Source: VRUE01 sp963707965 (GTDB lineage: Bacteria > Actinomycetota > Thermoleophilia > Solirubrobacterales > 70-9). From it: a DNA stretch of 64,000 nucleotides. Where the stretch lies: positions 277,904 to 341,903 of the forward strand of contig CAVPRR010000003.1 in assembly GCA_963707965.1 (NCBI GenBank), written 5' to 3'. Positions 27,901-35,892 of this stretch are shown here, one piece after another. The position numbers and the translations under genes were made by a program. Under the pieces are notes generated by a model. It was not told the origin of the DNA, searched no databases, and saw nothing but the letters and a program-made list of their open reading frames with translations. The first letter of the stretch is position 1. Every line of letters begins with the position of its first letter.

Positions 27901-28394
27901 CCCTTGGGCCCCTGCGGTCCAGTCGGCCCTTCGGCCCCGGCGGCACCCTGCGGTCCAGTCGGCCCTTCGGCCCCGGTCGCCCCTTGCTGGCCCTGGGGAC
28001 CGGTAGGTCCCTGTGGACCGGGCGGGCCAGCAGCACCGGTTCTGCCTTGGGCCCCTTCGGGCCCGGTTTCTCCTACCGCGCCGAGAACTCCTGGTGGACC
28101 AACCGGGCCCTGGGCTCCCTGCGCTCCGCTCGGTCCCGGGAGTCCCCTGGGGCCTTGCCCGCCGTGTTCGCCATGCGGTCCCCGGGGCCCTCGTTTGCCC
28201 CGTGGGTGTGCGCGCGGCTCGCGATGGACATGCGTTCTCGCCTTCCCGGTCTTGACCACGGCGTCCGCTAGGTGATTCCAAGTCGCGTTTGCTGAGCTGC
28301 TCGTGGCGAGACCGAGAGCCAGCAGACATGTCAGGCTCAAGGTTCCAAGTTGTTTGCGCGCCGGCTCCACCCGGCCACGCACTGACATGAACAT
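24942..28394 (-). CDS. Large secreted collagen-like protein with multiple phage-tail-like modules (copy 2)
   Basis: 1150 residues from ATG 28394, with GAGGAGG five bases upstream. N-terminal signal-like hydrophobic segment 'LGTLSLTCLLALGLATSSS' is followed by a basic region and ~330 residues of G-X-Y repeats, including a 33-residue unit repeated four times. The middle has at least three beta modules of the 'LLISNTDRQGSPLSGYIKTWDDS' / 'LYISETDADGGSMAPYLDTWDES' type. A short second G-X-Y tract follows, then a segment 'DGVTLSDGDRVLVPNQATKS...NGIYVV' widely seen in phage tail proteins. The end domain has 'WQLVYDGQGTYPWKKIGG' as in copy 1 and finishes RVDPVRVG (copy 1 ends VDPMRVG). No membrane anchor is visible. 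Role is inferred to be extracellular; binding target is unknown. Confidence 0.85.
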   Translation of the reverse strand: MFMSVRGRVEPARKQLGTLSLTCLLALGLATSSSANATWNHLADAVVKTGKARTHVHREPRAHPRGKRGPRGPHGEHGGQGPRGLPGPSGAQGAQGPVGPPGVLGAVGETGPEGAQGRTGAAGPPGPQGPTGPQGQQGATGAEGPTGPQGAAGAEGPTGPQGPKGDTGDKGATGAEGPTGPQGAAGAEGPTGPQGPKGDTGDKGATGAEGPTGPQGAAGAEGPTGPQGPKGDTGDKGATGAEGPTGPQGAAGAEGPTGPQGPKGDTGDKGATGAEGPTGPQGSAGVEGPTGPQGSAGVEGPTGPQGPQGQQGATGAEGPTGPQGAAGAEGPTGPQGPQGQQGATGAEGAAGAKGPTGATGPEGAVGAKGATGATGAQGAAGAVGPTGPEGPTGAEGAAGESGGLPYVWQDNTDYTDPGAGNIKVSGGQLLISNTDRQGSPLSGYIKTWDDSTAAIRGYIVLQQVSNHKATVFTVTGDMAEESGWQAIPSGLLSFGGLTPDEPMTVSFYRNGDVGAEGPSVAPRYGYLTNMEATDPNSGNLKLGQTKSIAELVGSMPVTDSLRYSSPPSSFTQLPWAGSAGTWSEWGWSPGSYIPGTYEADSRSGVYRNNEELEGDAMVGMKKTTGGLLSPRQFSVWLFSEAGSKPSGYQLAVVAETSTEVAFILRKWVGGTQTVLEEVKKVPFAEGDSLFLLSFEGKLSMWHRQGEAVPVSVGNEVPDSAFTQGYSGIDGNGSNPSLIDFTTGVLSGVGTVGSLYISETDADGGSMAPYLDTWDESTSNPRGFLLLRKIDSPGTFAIFRVNGALVDKGSWDELSIEHVAGNGGFSDSDRVAVEFSRTGDKGDTGPKGATGPEGPTGPEGPAGTGVLDYKESVRVATTENVTISTALNGGDAVDGVTLSDGDRVLVPNQATKSQNGIYVVGASPTRSTDADNTAELSGGTIVAVEQGTRYGGREMQVTTAGSITPGTTSHEWKSLTPKTFGLVEFLPTSSALVVGDTCTFMADKTSGVYWQLVYDGQGTYPWKKIGGPPLYSEVAAEQGTASATYTNLATTGPSVTLPLKGDYDVEIGYYGKSITTATAARMSYAIGGAEALDGDAVVTVAQDGQGASTAARLHRKTGLAASTVLTAKYKVSGGEGAFLFRWMRVDPVRVG
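27591..27984. repeat. 99-bp tandem repeat, four units, inside the collagen-like gene
   Basis: Units begin at 27591, 27690, 27789 and 27888, each 99 bp and nearly identical at the DNA level, including synonymous positions. They encode a 33-residue G-X-Y block ('GATGAEGPTGPQGAAGAEG' plus 'PTGPQGPKGDTGDK'). Flanking sequence holds partial, shorter versions of the same words. Near-identity suggests recent expansion by slippage or recombination; copy number may also be misassembled. Confidence 0.9.
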
Positions 28395-28452
28395 CTTTTC
28401 CTCCTCGGCGAACTGTTGTCCGCCGAACGTATCGGCATCAAACGCACACACA

Positions 28453-28563
28453 CAATGAAGCTGGACGACTATCCGCCTCTACACCGTTACATAGTGAGAA
28501 GTCGATGGATGCGCCCCCAAAAACTCACTCCGAGGTGTGGACAGCTGTTCAGCGACAATCGTC
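28453..28563 (-). promoter_or_regulatory. Conserved upstream element, copy 2
   Basis: A 111-bp block aligning without gaps to copy 3 (30095-30205) over its full length with only a handful of differences, and more weakly to copy 1. It ends 58 bp upstream of the start codon of the large collagen-like gene. On the coding strand the conserved core reads TATGTAACGGTGTAGAGGCG and then GATAGTCGTCCA. A GACNNNNGTC dyad lies at its distal end. The position and conservation fit a promoter plus operator shared by the three genes. Confidence 0.65.
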
Positions 28564-28704
28564 TCGGCCCGGCGCCGCCCGACGCATAGTCGGATTCCAC
28601 ACTGACAACTGTGGTGACCTCCATGGCGTCACACTGACGGGCCGAAGGCGTCCATGTGTCGGACGGAATCGGCCCATCAGCGGATCGTTGCCTCTTCTCC
28701 CCGC

Positions 28705-28757
28705 GTCGGCGGGCCGAGATCCATACTGAGTGGTGACCCAGATCTCGGCCCACCGAC
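28705..28757. terminator. 17-bp inverted repeat, possible terminator of the third collagen-like gene
   Basis: Arms at 28705-28721 and 28741-28757 pair in 16 of 17 positions (GTCGGCGGGCCGAGATC against its complement), with a 19-nt loop. It lies 13 bp past the stop of the minus-strand gene ending at 28771. There is no T-run, so a rho-independent terminator is only one reading; a protein-binding site is another. Confidence 0.45.
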
Positions 28758-28770
28758 AGGGCGTTGCGAA

Positions 28771-30035
28771 CTATTCGACAGTCATCGCCCAGGTTCCGGT
28801 CATCGCGAAGACATCGCCTTCGACGACGACCCTTCCGCCGGTCTTCGCAGCGCCTATTGCGCCGGTTGCGGGGTTGAGCACCCAGCCATCCGTCACTTCC
28901 CCTTCGAGCCCCAAGGGAGGTTTGCCGAGATAGACGCAGAGGTGCCCCGGTTCTGCTTTCGGATTGCCGACGGTGCCTGCTGCGCAGCCCTCGACCAATT
29001 CGTTGTAGCGGACGAAGTGGACGTGTTCTTCATTGAGCGCACTTGGCAGCGGTGCCGTGAAGGAGATCGCCGCAAACCCGAGGAGGAATTGTTCGTAAGG
29101 TGCAGTGTTGGATCCGTCCGGAAGTCCCCTCCGGGCGCCGATGGTGTAGACAACTCTGCCTGACGCCGACCAGACGCCGGTCTGCGTTTTCAGCTGCGGC
29201 CCTTCTGGCCCGGTGGCGCCTTGCGGTCCGGTCGCACCTTGCGGCCCAGTGACGCCCGGGCTCCCTGTGGACCCACTGCGTCCAGTGTCGCCTTTGGGCC
29301 CAGCCACGCCTTGGGCGCCCTGTGGTCCGGCGGTCCAGTGTCGCCTTTCGGCCGCCCCGCCCTGGGTGCCCTGCGGGCCTTGTGCTCCAGGCCCCTGGGG
29401 CCTGCGGCCCTGGTGGCTCCCATTCGGCCCTGCTGCGCCGGTATCGCCCTTGTCGCCCTGAGGGCCGGCCGTCCCTGTGGTCCCGCTGGTCCCTGTGGAC
29501 CAGCGGCTCCTTGGGCACCTGCGGCTCCTTGTCCGCCTGCGGCTCCTTGTCCGCCTTGCGCGCCCGCTGAGCCCTGTGCTCCTGGGCCTCCCTGGGCCCC
29601 TGCCGAGCCCTGTGCCCCAACCGGCCCCTGCGCGCCCTGAGGGCCGGCCTGTCCCTCGGTGCCCTGTGGGCCGCTCGAGCCTTCCTTGCCGGGTTCGCCA
29701 CGGGCGCCGCGCTTGCCTCGTTCCCCGCGGGGCCCTTCCGGCCCGCCGCTCGGTCCCCGTGGTCCCGGTATGCCCTGGGCGCCCCTAGGCCCCGGATTTC
29801 CCCGCGGCCCACGGTCGCCCCGCGGGCCCGGTGGGCCCTGTTCTCCCTGCAGCACCCGTGCGTGCCGCTTGTGCTTGCCCTTCTTCTTCGTCTTCGCCAC
29901 GGCGCTTGCGAGGTGACCTCCGGGCGTGAACCCCACGCCGCTCATTGCAAGGCCGAGGGCCAGCAGGCATGCCGCGGACAGCATTCCCAACCGCATGCGA
30001 CGTAGCTCCACCGGGTTGCGCAGTGACAAGAACAT
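28771..30035 (-). CDS. Secreted collagen-like protein (copy 3; frame disturbed near 29475)
   Basis: ATG 30035 has a GAGGAGGGAAAC site upstream. The protein has a signal peptide ('LSAACLLALGLAMSGVGF'), 'ASAVAKTKKKGKHK', and G-X-Y repeats very similar to copy 1 ('GEQGPPGPRGDRGPRGNPG'). G-X-Y periodicity is lost after 'GPAGPQG' near 29475 and resumes in another frame, with smaller local disturbances to about 29330. The tail ends in a non-collagen domain 'LKTQTGVWSASGRVVYTIG ... GTWAMTVE' at 28771. One missing base restores most of the length (about 421 residues). The C-terminal head differs from copies 1 and 2 and contains two Cys. Likely secreted; either pseudogenised, phase-variable or affected by sequence error in GC-rich repeats. 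Confidence 0.7.
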
Positions 30036-30094
30036 CGTTTCCCTCCTCGGTGAACAGGTGTTCCTCGAACGTAGCGACCGCCACCGCGCGCAGG

Positions 30095-30205
30095 CAATGA
30101 AGATGGACGACTATCCGCCTCCACACCGTTACATAGTGAGAAGTCGATGGTTGCGCACCCAAAAACTCACTCCGAGGTGTGGACAGCTGTTCGTTGACAA
30201 CTGTC
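30095..30205 (-). promoter_or_regulatory. Conserved upstream element, copy 3
   Basis: A 111-bp block ending 59 bp before ATG 30035 and nearly identical to copy 2. The distal end carries GACAGTTGTC (GACA-NN-TGTC dyad), followed by GTCCACACCTCGGAGTGAG, and then the TATGTAACGGTGTGGAGG core and GATAGTCGTCC. Same spacing to the gene as copy 2, supporting a functional promoter/operator. Confidence 0.65.
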
Positions 30206-30287
30206 GCGGCGCAGAATGAACAGTGTTGCCTTTGCGCGCTACGCGGGCCGCCATGTGCCGGCCGACCCGGTCAGGCGGACGGGCGTA

Positions 30288-31334
30288 CTAGGAAACGGTC
30301 CAGCTGTCGCCGGAGTGGAGGAGCTCGTCGAGGTCCGCGAGGGATGCTCCGGCGTGGGCGGCCGCAAGCTCCTGTTGGCGCCCTTCGCCATAGACCGGCC
30401 GCTTGGCGGCGCGCAGGACGCCGATCGGGGTCGGGCCGGTTGGGCGTTCTGCAAGGTGCGCAAGGGCGGTTGCGTAGCTCGGGTCCTGGCGGTGCGCGTC
30501 GTGAACGACGAGAGCATCCTCGCCGACCTCCGCCACGTCAGCCAGCTCCAGGTGACCGTCGTCGGAGCGGATGACGCCGCGCTCGTTGTCGGCGCCGAAG
30601 CGAAGCGGCTCGCCGTGCTCCAGGCGAATCTGGTTTGGGCGCCCCGCCTTGCCGCGGATCGCGTCAAACGCCCCGTCGTTGAAGACGTTGCAGTTCTGGT
30701 AGATCTCGACGAAGGCTGAGCCCTCGTGTTCGGCGGCGGCGCGCAGCACGCCTGCGGCGTGCTTTTTCTCGACGTCGATAGTGCGTGCCACAAAGGAGGC
30801 TTCGGCGCCGAGCGCCAGCGACACGGGGTTGAAGGGCGGGTCCTCGGAGCCGAACGGCGTCGACTTGGTGATCTTGCCCTTCTCGCTGGTCGGCGAGTAC
30901 TGGCCCTTTGTGAGGCCGTAGATCTGGTTGTTGAAGAGGAGGATCTTGATCGGGACGTTTCTCCGTAGCGCGTGGATGAGATGGTTGCCCCCGATCGAGA
31001 GCGAATCGCCGTCCCCACTCACAACCCAGACGGAGAGGTCATCGCGGGAGGCGGCAATGCCGGTTGCCAGCGCCGGCGCGCGCCCATGGATGCCGTGCAT
31101 CCCGTAGGTGTCCATGTAGTAGACGAAGCGCCCGGAGCAGCCGATGCCGGAGATGAAGACCGTTCGCTCGGGCGGCACGCCGAGTTCCGGCATCAGGGCC
31201 TGCACCGTGGAGAGGATCGCGTAATCGCCGCAGCCCGGGCACCAGCGGGTTTCCTGGTCGGACTGGAAGTCGCCTTTGCTCAATACGGGCACACCGGTTC
31301 CGTCGCCGCTGCCGTTGCTTCCGTTGCCGCTCAT
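30288..31334 (-). CDS. korB: 2-oxoacid:ferredoxin oxidoreductase, beta subunit
   Basis: 348 residues from ATG 31334. The thiamine-diphosphate site is seen as 'GDGDSLSIGGNHLIHALRR' followed by 'LFNNQIYGLTKGQYSPTS'; Fe-S ligand cysteines are in 'CPGCGDYAIL' and 'GIGCSGRF'. With the alpha subunit it oxidises a 2-oxoacid (2-oxoglutarate most likely) with CoA to acyl-CoA and CO2, reducing ferredoxin. The start overlaps the korA stop by 4 bp. The N terminus has a Gly/Ser/Asn-rich leader not needed for the fold. Specificity for 2-oxoglutarate versus pyruvate is inferred from the two-subunit architecture. Confidence 0.92.
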   Translation of the reverse strand: MSGNGSNGSGDGTGVPVLSKGDFQSDQETRWCPGCGDYAILSTVQALMPELGVPPERTVFISGIGCSGRFVYYMDTYGMHGIHGRAPALATGIAASRDDLSVWVVSGDGDSLSIGGNHLIHALRRNVPIKILLFNNQIYGLTKGQYSPTSEKGKITKSTPFGSEDPPFNPVSLALGAEASFVARTIDVEKKHAAGVLRAAAEHEGSAFVEIYQNCNVFNDGAFDAIRGKAGRPNQIRLEHGEPLRFGADNERGVIRSDDGHLELADVAEVGEDALVVHDAHRQDPSYATALAHLAERPTGPTPIGVLRAAKRPVYGEGRQQELAAAHAGASLADLDELLHSGDSWTVS

Positions 31335-33193
31335 GAGAGCACCTCCAGGATTCCCTCTTCCAGCTCCTCGGCGAGGATCGGCAGTCCCTCCATTTTGTTG
31401 TAGCCGATCGCATCCACGAGGAAGTTCCCCCGGATGATGCTGAGCAGCTGGCCACAGTTCAGCTCCGGCACCAGCACCTTGGGGAACGCCTTCACGACAT
31501 CGCCGGTGTTGGTCGGGAGCGGGTCGAGGTAACGCAGGTGGGCGGTTGCGATCGGAATGCCCTTCTCGCGAACCCGCCTCGCCGCAGCCTGAATCACGCC
31601 GTAGGTCGAGCCCCAGCCGAGCACCAGCAGCTCGGCGTCCTGGTCGGCGTCGACCTTGAGCTCGGGCATCTCCTCTGCCAGCTTTTCCAGCTTGCCGGCC
31701 CGCATGCTGGTCATCAGGGCGTGGTTGGCGGGGTCGTAGCTGATGTTGCCGGTTCCGTCCTCCTTCTCGAGGCCGCCGATCCGGTGCTGCAGGCCGGGCG
31801 TCCCGGGGATCGCCCAGGGCCGTCCGCCATGCTCGTCGCGCTTGTAGGGGAGGAACTCGCTGCCGTTGTTCGCTGCGGTCGCGAAGTCGGGATCGATGTC
31901 CGGCAGCTCGTCCGAGGTGGGGATCCGCCAGGGCTCGGAGGAGTTCGTGAGGAAGGTATCCGCGAGCAGGATCACCGGCGTGCGGTAGCGGATGGCGACG
32001 CGAACGGCCTCCACCGCGCAATCGAAGCAGTCGGCCGGGGTTGCCCCGCCGATCACCGGCAGGGGCGATTCGCCGTGGCGCCCGTGGATCGCCATCAGCA
32101 GGTCGGTCTGCTCGGTCTTCGTGGGCATCCCGGTCGAGGGCCCGGACCGCTGCACGTCGATGATCACCATCGGCAGCTCGACCATTGCCGCCAGCCCGAT
32201 CGTCTCGGACTTCAGATCCATGCCCGGCCCGCTCGTCGCGGTGATCGCGAGCTGCCCGGCGAAGGCGGCACCGACCGCCATGTTCGCGGCGGCGATCTCG
32301 TCCTCGGCCTGCACGGTGTGGACGCCGAACTGGCCGTGGCGCGCCAGGTGGTGAAGCAGCTCGGAGGCCGGCGTGATGGGGTAGCTGGCGAAGAACAGCT
32401 GCAGGCCGCTCTTCACGCTGGCCGCGACCAGGCCCAGGGCTATCGCCTGAGCGCCATCCACGTTGCGGTAGTCGCCGGGGTCCAGCGGCGCGGGTGCGAT
32501 TTCGATCGGGTTCGCGGCGAGCTCCGTCGTCTCGCCGAAGTTGTAGCCCGCTTTGAAGGCGGCGACGTTCACCGCGAGGATCTCCGGCTTCTTGGCGAAC
32601 TTCGCTTCCAGCCAGGAGAGCGTCGCTTCGACGGGCCGCCCGTACATCCATGAGATGAGTCCCAGGGCGAAGATGTTCTTGCTGCGCTGCGCCTGCGCCG
32701 GTTTGATCCCCTCTATCCCCTCGGCGGCGCGCGTGGTCAGCGTCGTCATCGGCACGCGGAAGACCTTGTAGCTGTCGAGTGTCCCGTCCTCGAGCGGGTT
32801 GAACTCGTACCCGGCCTTGTGCAGGTTGCCCTCGGTGAAGGCGTCCTCGTTGAGGATCAGCATTCCGCCCGGCTCCAGCGCGGCCAGGTGGGCGCTCAGC
32901 GCCGCCGGGTTCATCGCCACCAGCGTGTTGGGGTGGTCGCCCGGGGTGAGGATGTCGCGCGAGGCGAAGTGGATCTGGAACGCGGAAACGCCCCGCGGGG
33001 TCCCCGTCGGGGCGCGAATCTCGGCCGGGAAGTCCGGCAGCGTGGAGAGATCGTTGCCGAGAACGGCGGTAGCCGCCGTGAACCCGGCCCCCACCAGTTG
33101 CATGCCATCCCCGGAATCGCCAGCGAACCGGATGATGACGCGTTCTTGTTTCTTAGCTGTCGTCGTCACTTTCGGGCCGGGTGCCTCAGCCAA
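31331..33193 (-). CDS. korA: 2-oxoacid:ferredoxin oxidoreductase, alpha subunit with fused gamma domain
   Basis: 620 residues from TTG 33193; GTG 33169 ('VTTTAKKQERVIIRFAGDSG') is an equally plausible start. The N-terminal gamma domain has 'RFAGDSGDGMQLVGAGF', 'DFPAEIRAPTGTPRGVSAFQ' and 'NPAALSAHLAALEPGG'. The alpha domain follows from about residue 220 with 'ALGLVAASVKSGLQLFFASYPITPASELLHHLA' in pieces, 'EDEIAAANMAVGAAFAG' and 'ATSGPGMDLKSE', as in KorA. No 4Fe-4S ferredoxin domain is fused, so a separate ferredoxin is needed; one is encoded at 47247. First gene of a two-gene operon with korB. Confidence 0.92.
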   Translation of the reverse strand: MAEAPGPKVTTTAKKQERVIIRFAGDSGDGMQLVGAGFTAATAVLGNDLSTLPDFPAEIRAPTGTPRGVSAFQIHFASRDILTPGDHPNTLVAMNPAALSAHLAALEPGGMLILNEDAFTEGNLHKAGYEFNPLEDGTLDSYKVFRVPMTTLTTRAAEGIEGIKPAQAQRSKNIFALGLISWMYGRPVEATLSWLEAKFAKKPEILAVNVAAFKAGYNFGETTELAANPIEIAPAPLDPGDYRNVDGAQAIALGLVAASVKSGLQLFFASYPITPASELLHHLARHGQFGVHTVQAEDEIAAANMAVGAAFAGQLAITATSGPGMDLKSETIGLAAMVELPMVIIDVQRSGPSTGMPTKTEQTDLLMAIHGRHGESPLPVIGGATPADCFDCAVEAVRVAIRYRTPVILLADTFLTNSSEPWRIPTSDELPDIDPDFATAANNGSEFLPYKRDEHGGRPWAIPGTPGLQHRIGGLEKEDGTGNISYDPANHALMTSMRAGKLEKLAEEMPELKVDADQDAELLVLGWGSTYGVIQAAARRVREKGIPIATAHLRYLDPLPTNTGDVVKAFPKVLVPELNCGQLLSIIRGNFLVDAIGYNKMEGLPILAEELEEGILEVLS

Positions 33194-33298
33194 CCCAAAA
33201 TTTAACGCTATTGGCCCCTCTACCGTCCTGCATCAGTAGGAAACCGCAATCTGCATAGGATTTCCCCCGCGACTGGTCAGCGGTTGTCCTCGCGAATT

Positions 33299-35249
33299 CT
33301 AGGAGGCGCCGGGCGCGCTCTGCGAGGCTGGTTCGCCTTGGGCGGCCCTGTCGAAGGAGCCTCGAAGGAATGCCTCGGCTGTGGGCACGTCGAGGGGATG
33401 GGCGAACAGGAAGCCCTGCCCGCTGTCGCAATCCTCCTCCTTCAGCAGCGAAAGCTCGCTCTGCTGTTCGATGCCCTCGGCGAAGGTCTCGATCGAGAGG
33501 GCCTTGCCGAGCTGCACGAGGGTGCGGATGAGTGTCTCGCCCTCCTCGTTGCGCCTCAGTCCCGAGATGAACGACTGGTCGATCTTCAGCGCGTCGACTG
33601 GGAACTGCTGGAGGTGGGCGAGGGATGAGTAGCCGGTGCCGAAGTCGTCAATCGCAATCTGCACCCCGAGTCGCTTGATCGTGTTGAGCCGGTCGGCGGT
33701 TTCCTCCGCGTTGTGCATGAGCGTTGTCTCGGTGACCTCGATCATCAGCGCCGCGGGGTCCAGGCCACTTTCGTTGAGTGCGCCTTCGATGTCGGCCGTG
33801 ATCTGATTGGTGTCGAGCTGGCGGGCGGAGACGTTGACGGCCATCGTGATCGGATAGCCCGCAGCGCGCCACTCCGCGCCCTGAGCGCAGGCCTGCCCCA
33901 GGACCCACCTTCCCACCTCGGTGATCTGCCCCGTCTCCTCGAGAAGGGGTATGAAGCTGTCTGGCTGGAGGAGGCCGTGCGTGGGGTGGTTCCAGCGGAG
34001 CAGAGCCTCCATTCCGGTGGGGTGCATGTCGCTGAGCTTGACCGTGGGCTGATAGACGAGGAAGAACTCCTCCTTCTCGAGGGCATCGCGCAGGTCCATC
34101 TCGAGTTCCATGCGCTCCTGCATGGTCTTCTGCATGTCGGCCTCGAACACGATGTAGCGATTCCTGCCGCCCCACTTGGCCCGGTACATCGCGATGTCGG
34201 CGTTGCGCAGAAGTTCCTCGGCCGTGATTCGCTCGCCCGATCGCGATCCCGATGCTCGCCGACACGGTCACGCTGGTCCTCTTCCCGCCTCCAATCTTGA
34301 ACGGCTGGTTGAGCGCGTCGAGCAGGCGCTCGGCGACGAGCTCGGGCCCTGCCGCCAGCGACACCCCCTCGGAGACCACCACGAACTCGTCCCCGCTGAG
34401 GCGGCCCAGCGTGTCGGCGTCGCGTATTGCGCCGCCGAGTCTGGCGGCGACCCCCCGCAGAAGCTCGTCGCCGACGCCGTGGCCGAGCGTGTCGTTGATG
34501 TCCTTGAAGTTGTCGAGGTCGATGAACAGCACCGCCGCCGGGGTCTTGTTGCGCTGCGAGCGCGCGAGCGCCTGTTCGGTGCGATCCAGGATCAGGGTGC
34601 GGTTCGGAAGACCGGTCAGCGCATCGTGGGTTGCGAGGAAGGCAAGCTGCTGCTCGCGCCGCGTCAGGTCCTCATCGGTTCGCCGGCGCTCGCTCTCAAA
34701 GCACTCGCACATCCGCAGCAGGCTGAACTCGAGGCTCAACTGCAGCTTGTTCATTGCCCGGGAGAGCGCGTCGGGGGAGACGTCCAGCTGTGCCGCGCTG
34801 TCGCGCATCACCTCGGCCATCGCATTGCGCCACTGGAAGCAACGCCGGGTGACCTCGTCCAGCGACACCGCACGGCGCACGGCGAGGTCGCCAAAGATCT
34901 CCCAGGTCTCCCGACCGGCATCGATTGCCACCTCCATGGCCTCACCTGCGATCCACCGGGCGACAGCCACCGTGGAGCTCCTGCCGATTCGTTCGAAGCT
35001 GTCCTGCACCACGGGGTCGACGTCGTGATCGTGCCCGGTTGTTCGGCTGACCGTCAGCGTGAGCACGTCCTCGACACGCCCCTTCAGTGCCTCGCCCAGA
35101 CGATGGAGGTCCTCCGCGGGTTGATCCAGGGGCGGCGTTGGCGGCAGCGGCGCCGACGGCTGCCCGGACGACAGCGGCGCCGACGGCTGCCCTGAGGAGG
35201 CCGCCGAGCGTGCCGCGCCCCCATTCCTGCTTGGGCGTCGTGGAGCCAT
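33299..35249 (-). CDS. Bifunctional GGDEF-EAL cyclic-di-GMP protein (single-base frameshift near 34235)
   Basis: The N-terminal ~180 residues (from ATG 35249) are a helical, Pro-rich then coiled region. The GGDEF domain reads 'THDALTGLPNR', 'FIDLDNFKDINDTLGH' and 'GRLSGDEFVVV', with the product-inhibition site RDAD five residues before SGDEF. After 'SASIGIAIG' the frame slips; one extra G in 34234-34237 separates it from the continuation 'ERITAEELLRNADIAMYRAKWG'. The EAL domain is complete: 'MEALLRW', 'MIEVTETTL', 'AIDDFGTGYSSL', 'KIDQSF' and 'ETFAEGIE'. Repaired length is about 650 residues with no membrane segment. Both domains keep catalytic residues, so synthesis and breakdown of c-di-GMP are possible; net activity is unknown. 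Confidence 0.85.
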
Positions 35250-35281
35250 TGTGTTTACAGATCGACACAAACCGCTCTTAC

Positions 35282-35860
35282 TTGAGGATTGGCGGCGATC
35301 GTTGGGGGTTGCCGTCGGCTCGGCTGGAGGCCGCGACCCGGGCCGGCACGAAGGCGACGATCTCCGCGCCGTTCACGGGCGAATACAAGACCCTGCTGCT
35401 CTGGGACCCACCGATGCCGTTCGGCGGGCGGGGCGCCGAAACCACGAAAGCATTCGGGAATAGCCGCATCACGATCAGCGCCGACGTGGTTGCACCCAGC
35501 CCAGGCCGCTGCGCCCCGCTCAACACCTACACCGGGTCCAGCCGTGGCGACGACTACGGCGGGTTCCTCTACGCCGGAGATGTGATCTACGGCTACGGCG
35601 GGGACGATCACCTGCGCGCCTACCGAGGCGACGACTGCGTGTACGGGGGGCGTGGGAACGACCAGATCGCGGGGATGGACGGCGCCGACCTGCTCGTCGG
35701 CGGGTCCGGACGCGACGACATCGGCGCCGGGGAAGGCGACGACCGCATCCTTGTGCGCGACGGCCGGCGGGACGTGGTGCGCTGCGCGGGCGGCGACGAC
35801 TTCGTCAAGGCCGACGGGCTCGACCGCCTCAGCGGCTGCGAGCGCGTCGGCCGAGGCTGA
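35282..35860 (+). CDS. Small calcium-binding-repeat (RTX/hemolysin-type) protein
   Basis: About 190 residues. The C-terminal half contains nonapeptide-type repeats ('GDDHLRAYRGDD', 'GGRGNDQIAGMDGADLLVGGSGRDDIGAGEGDD') that form a calcium-binding beta roll, ending in a two-Cys motif 'VVRCAGGDDFV...RLSGCERV' common in actinobacterial secreted proteins. No signal peptide is found: the reading frame is open upstream into the divergent gene, and TTG 35249 or 35282 are only guesses for the start. The N terminus may therefore be lost or frameshifted. Extracellular location is expected for the fold but not shown here. Confidence 0.6.
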   Translation: MRIGGDRWGLPSARLEAATRAGTKATISAPFTGEYKTLLLWDPPMPFGGRGAETTKAFGNSRITISADVVAPSPGRCAPLNTYTGSSRGDDYGGFLYAGDVIYGYGGDDHLRAYRGDDCVYGGRGNDQIAGMDGADLLVGGSGRDDIGAGEGDDRILVRDGRRDVVRCAGGDDFVKADGLDRLSGCERVGRG

Positions 35861-35892
35861 GGCCCCGACTCACCGCCACGACCTGGCGCCAC

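Noticed and set aside
27591..27984. Regular direct repeats considered as CRISPR
   Set aside because: Units are contiguous and coding, with no variable spacers; no cas genes in the window.
27220..28275. Plus-strand Pro-rich frame (GPCGPVGPSAP repeats) opposite the collagen-like gene
   Set aside because: It is the mirror of G-X-Y codons; the minus strand has signal peptide, ribosome site and C-terminal domains.
28771..30035. Frame loss in the third collagen-like gene read as phase variation
   Set aside because: Similar single-base breaks occur in ordinary enzymes in the window, so sequence error or decay is simpler; not excluded without reads.
22787..30035. Prophage or tailocin cluster
   Set aside because: Only tail-fibre-like modules are present, each behind a signal peptide; no capsid, sheath, lysis or packaging genes.
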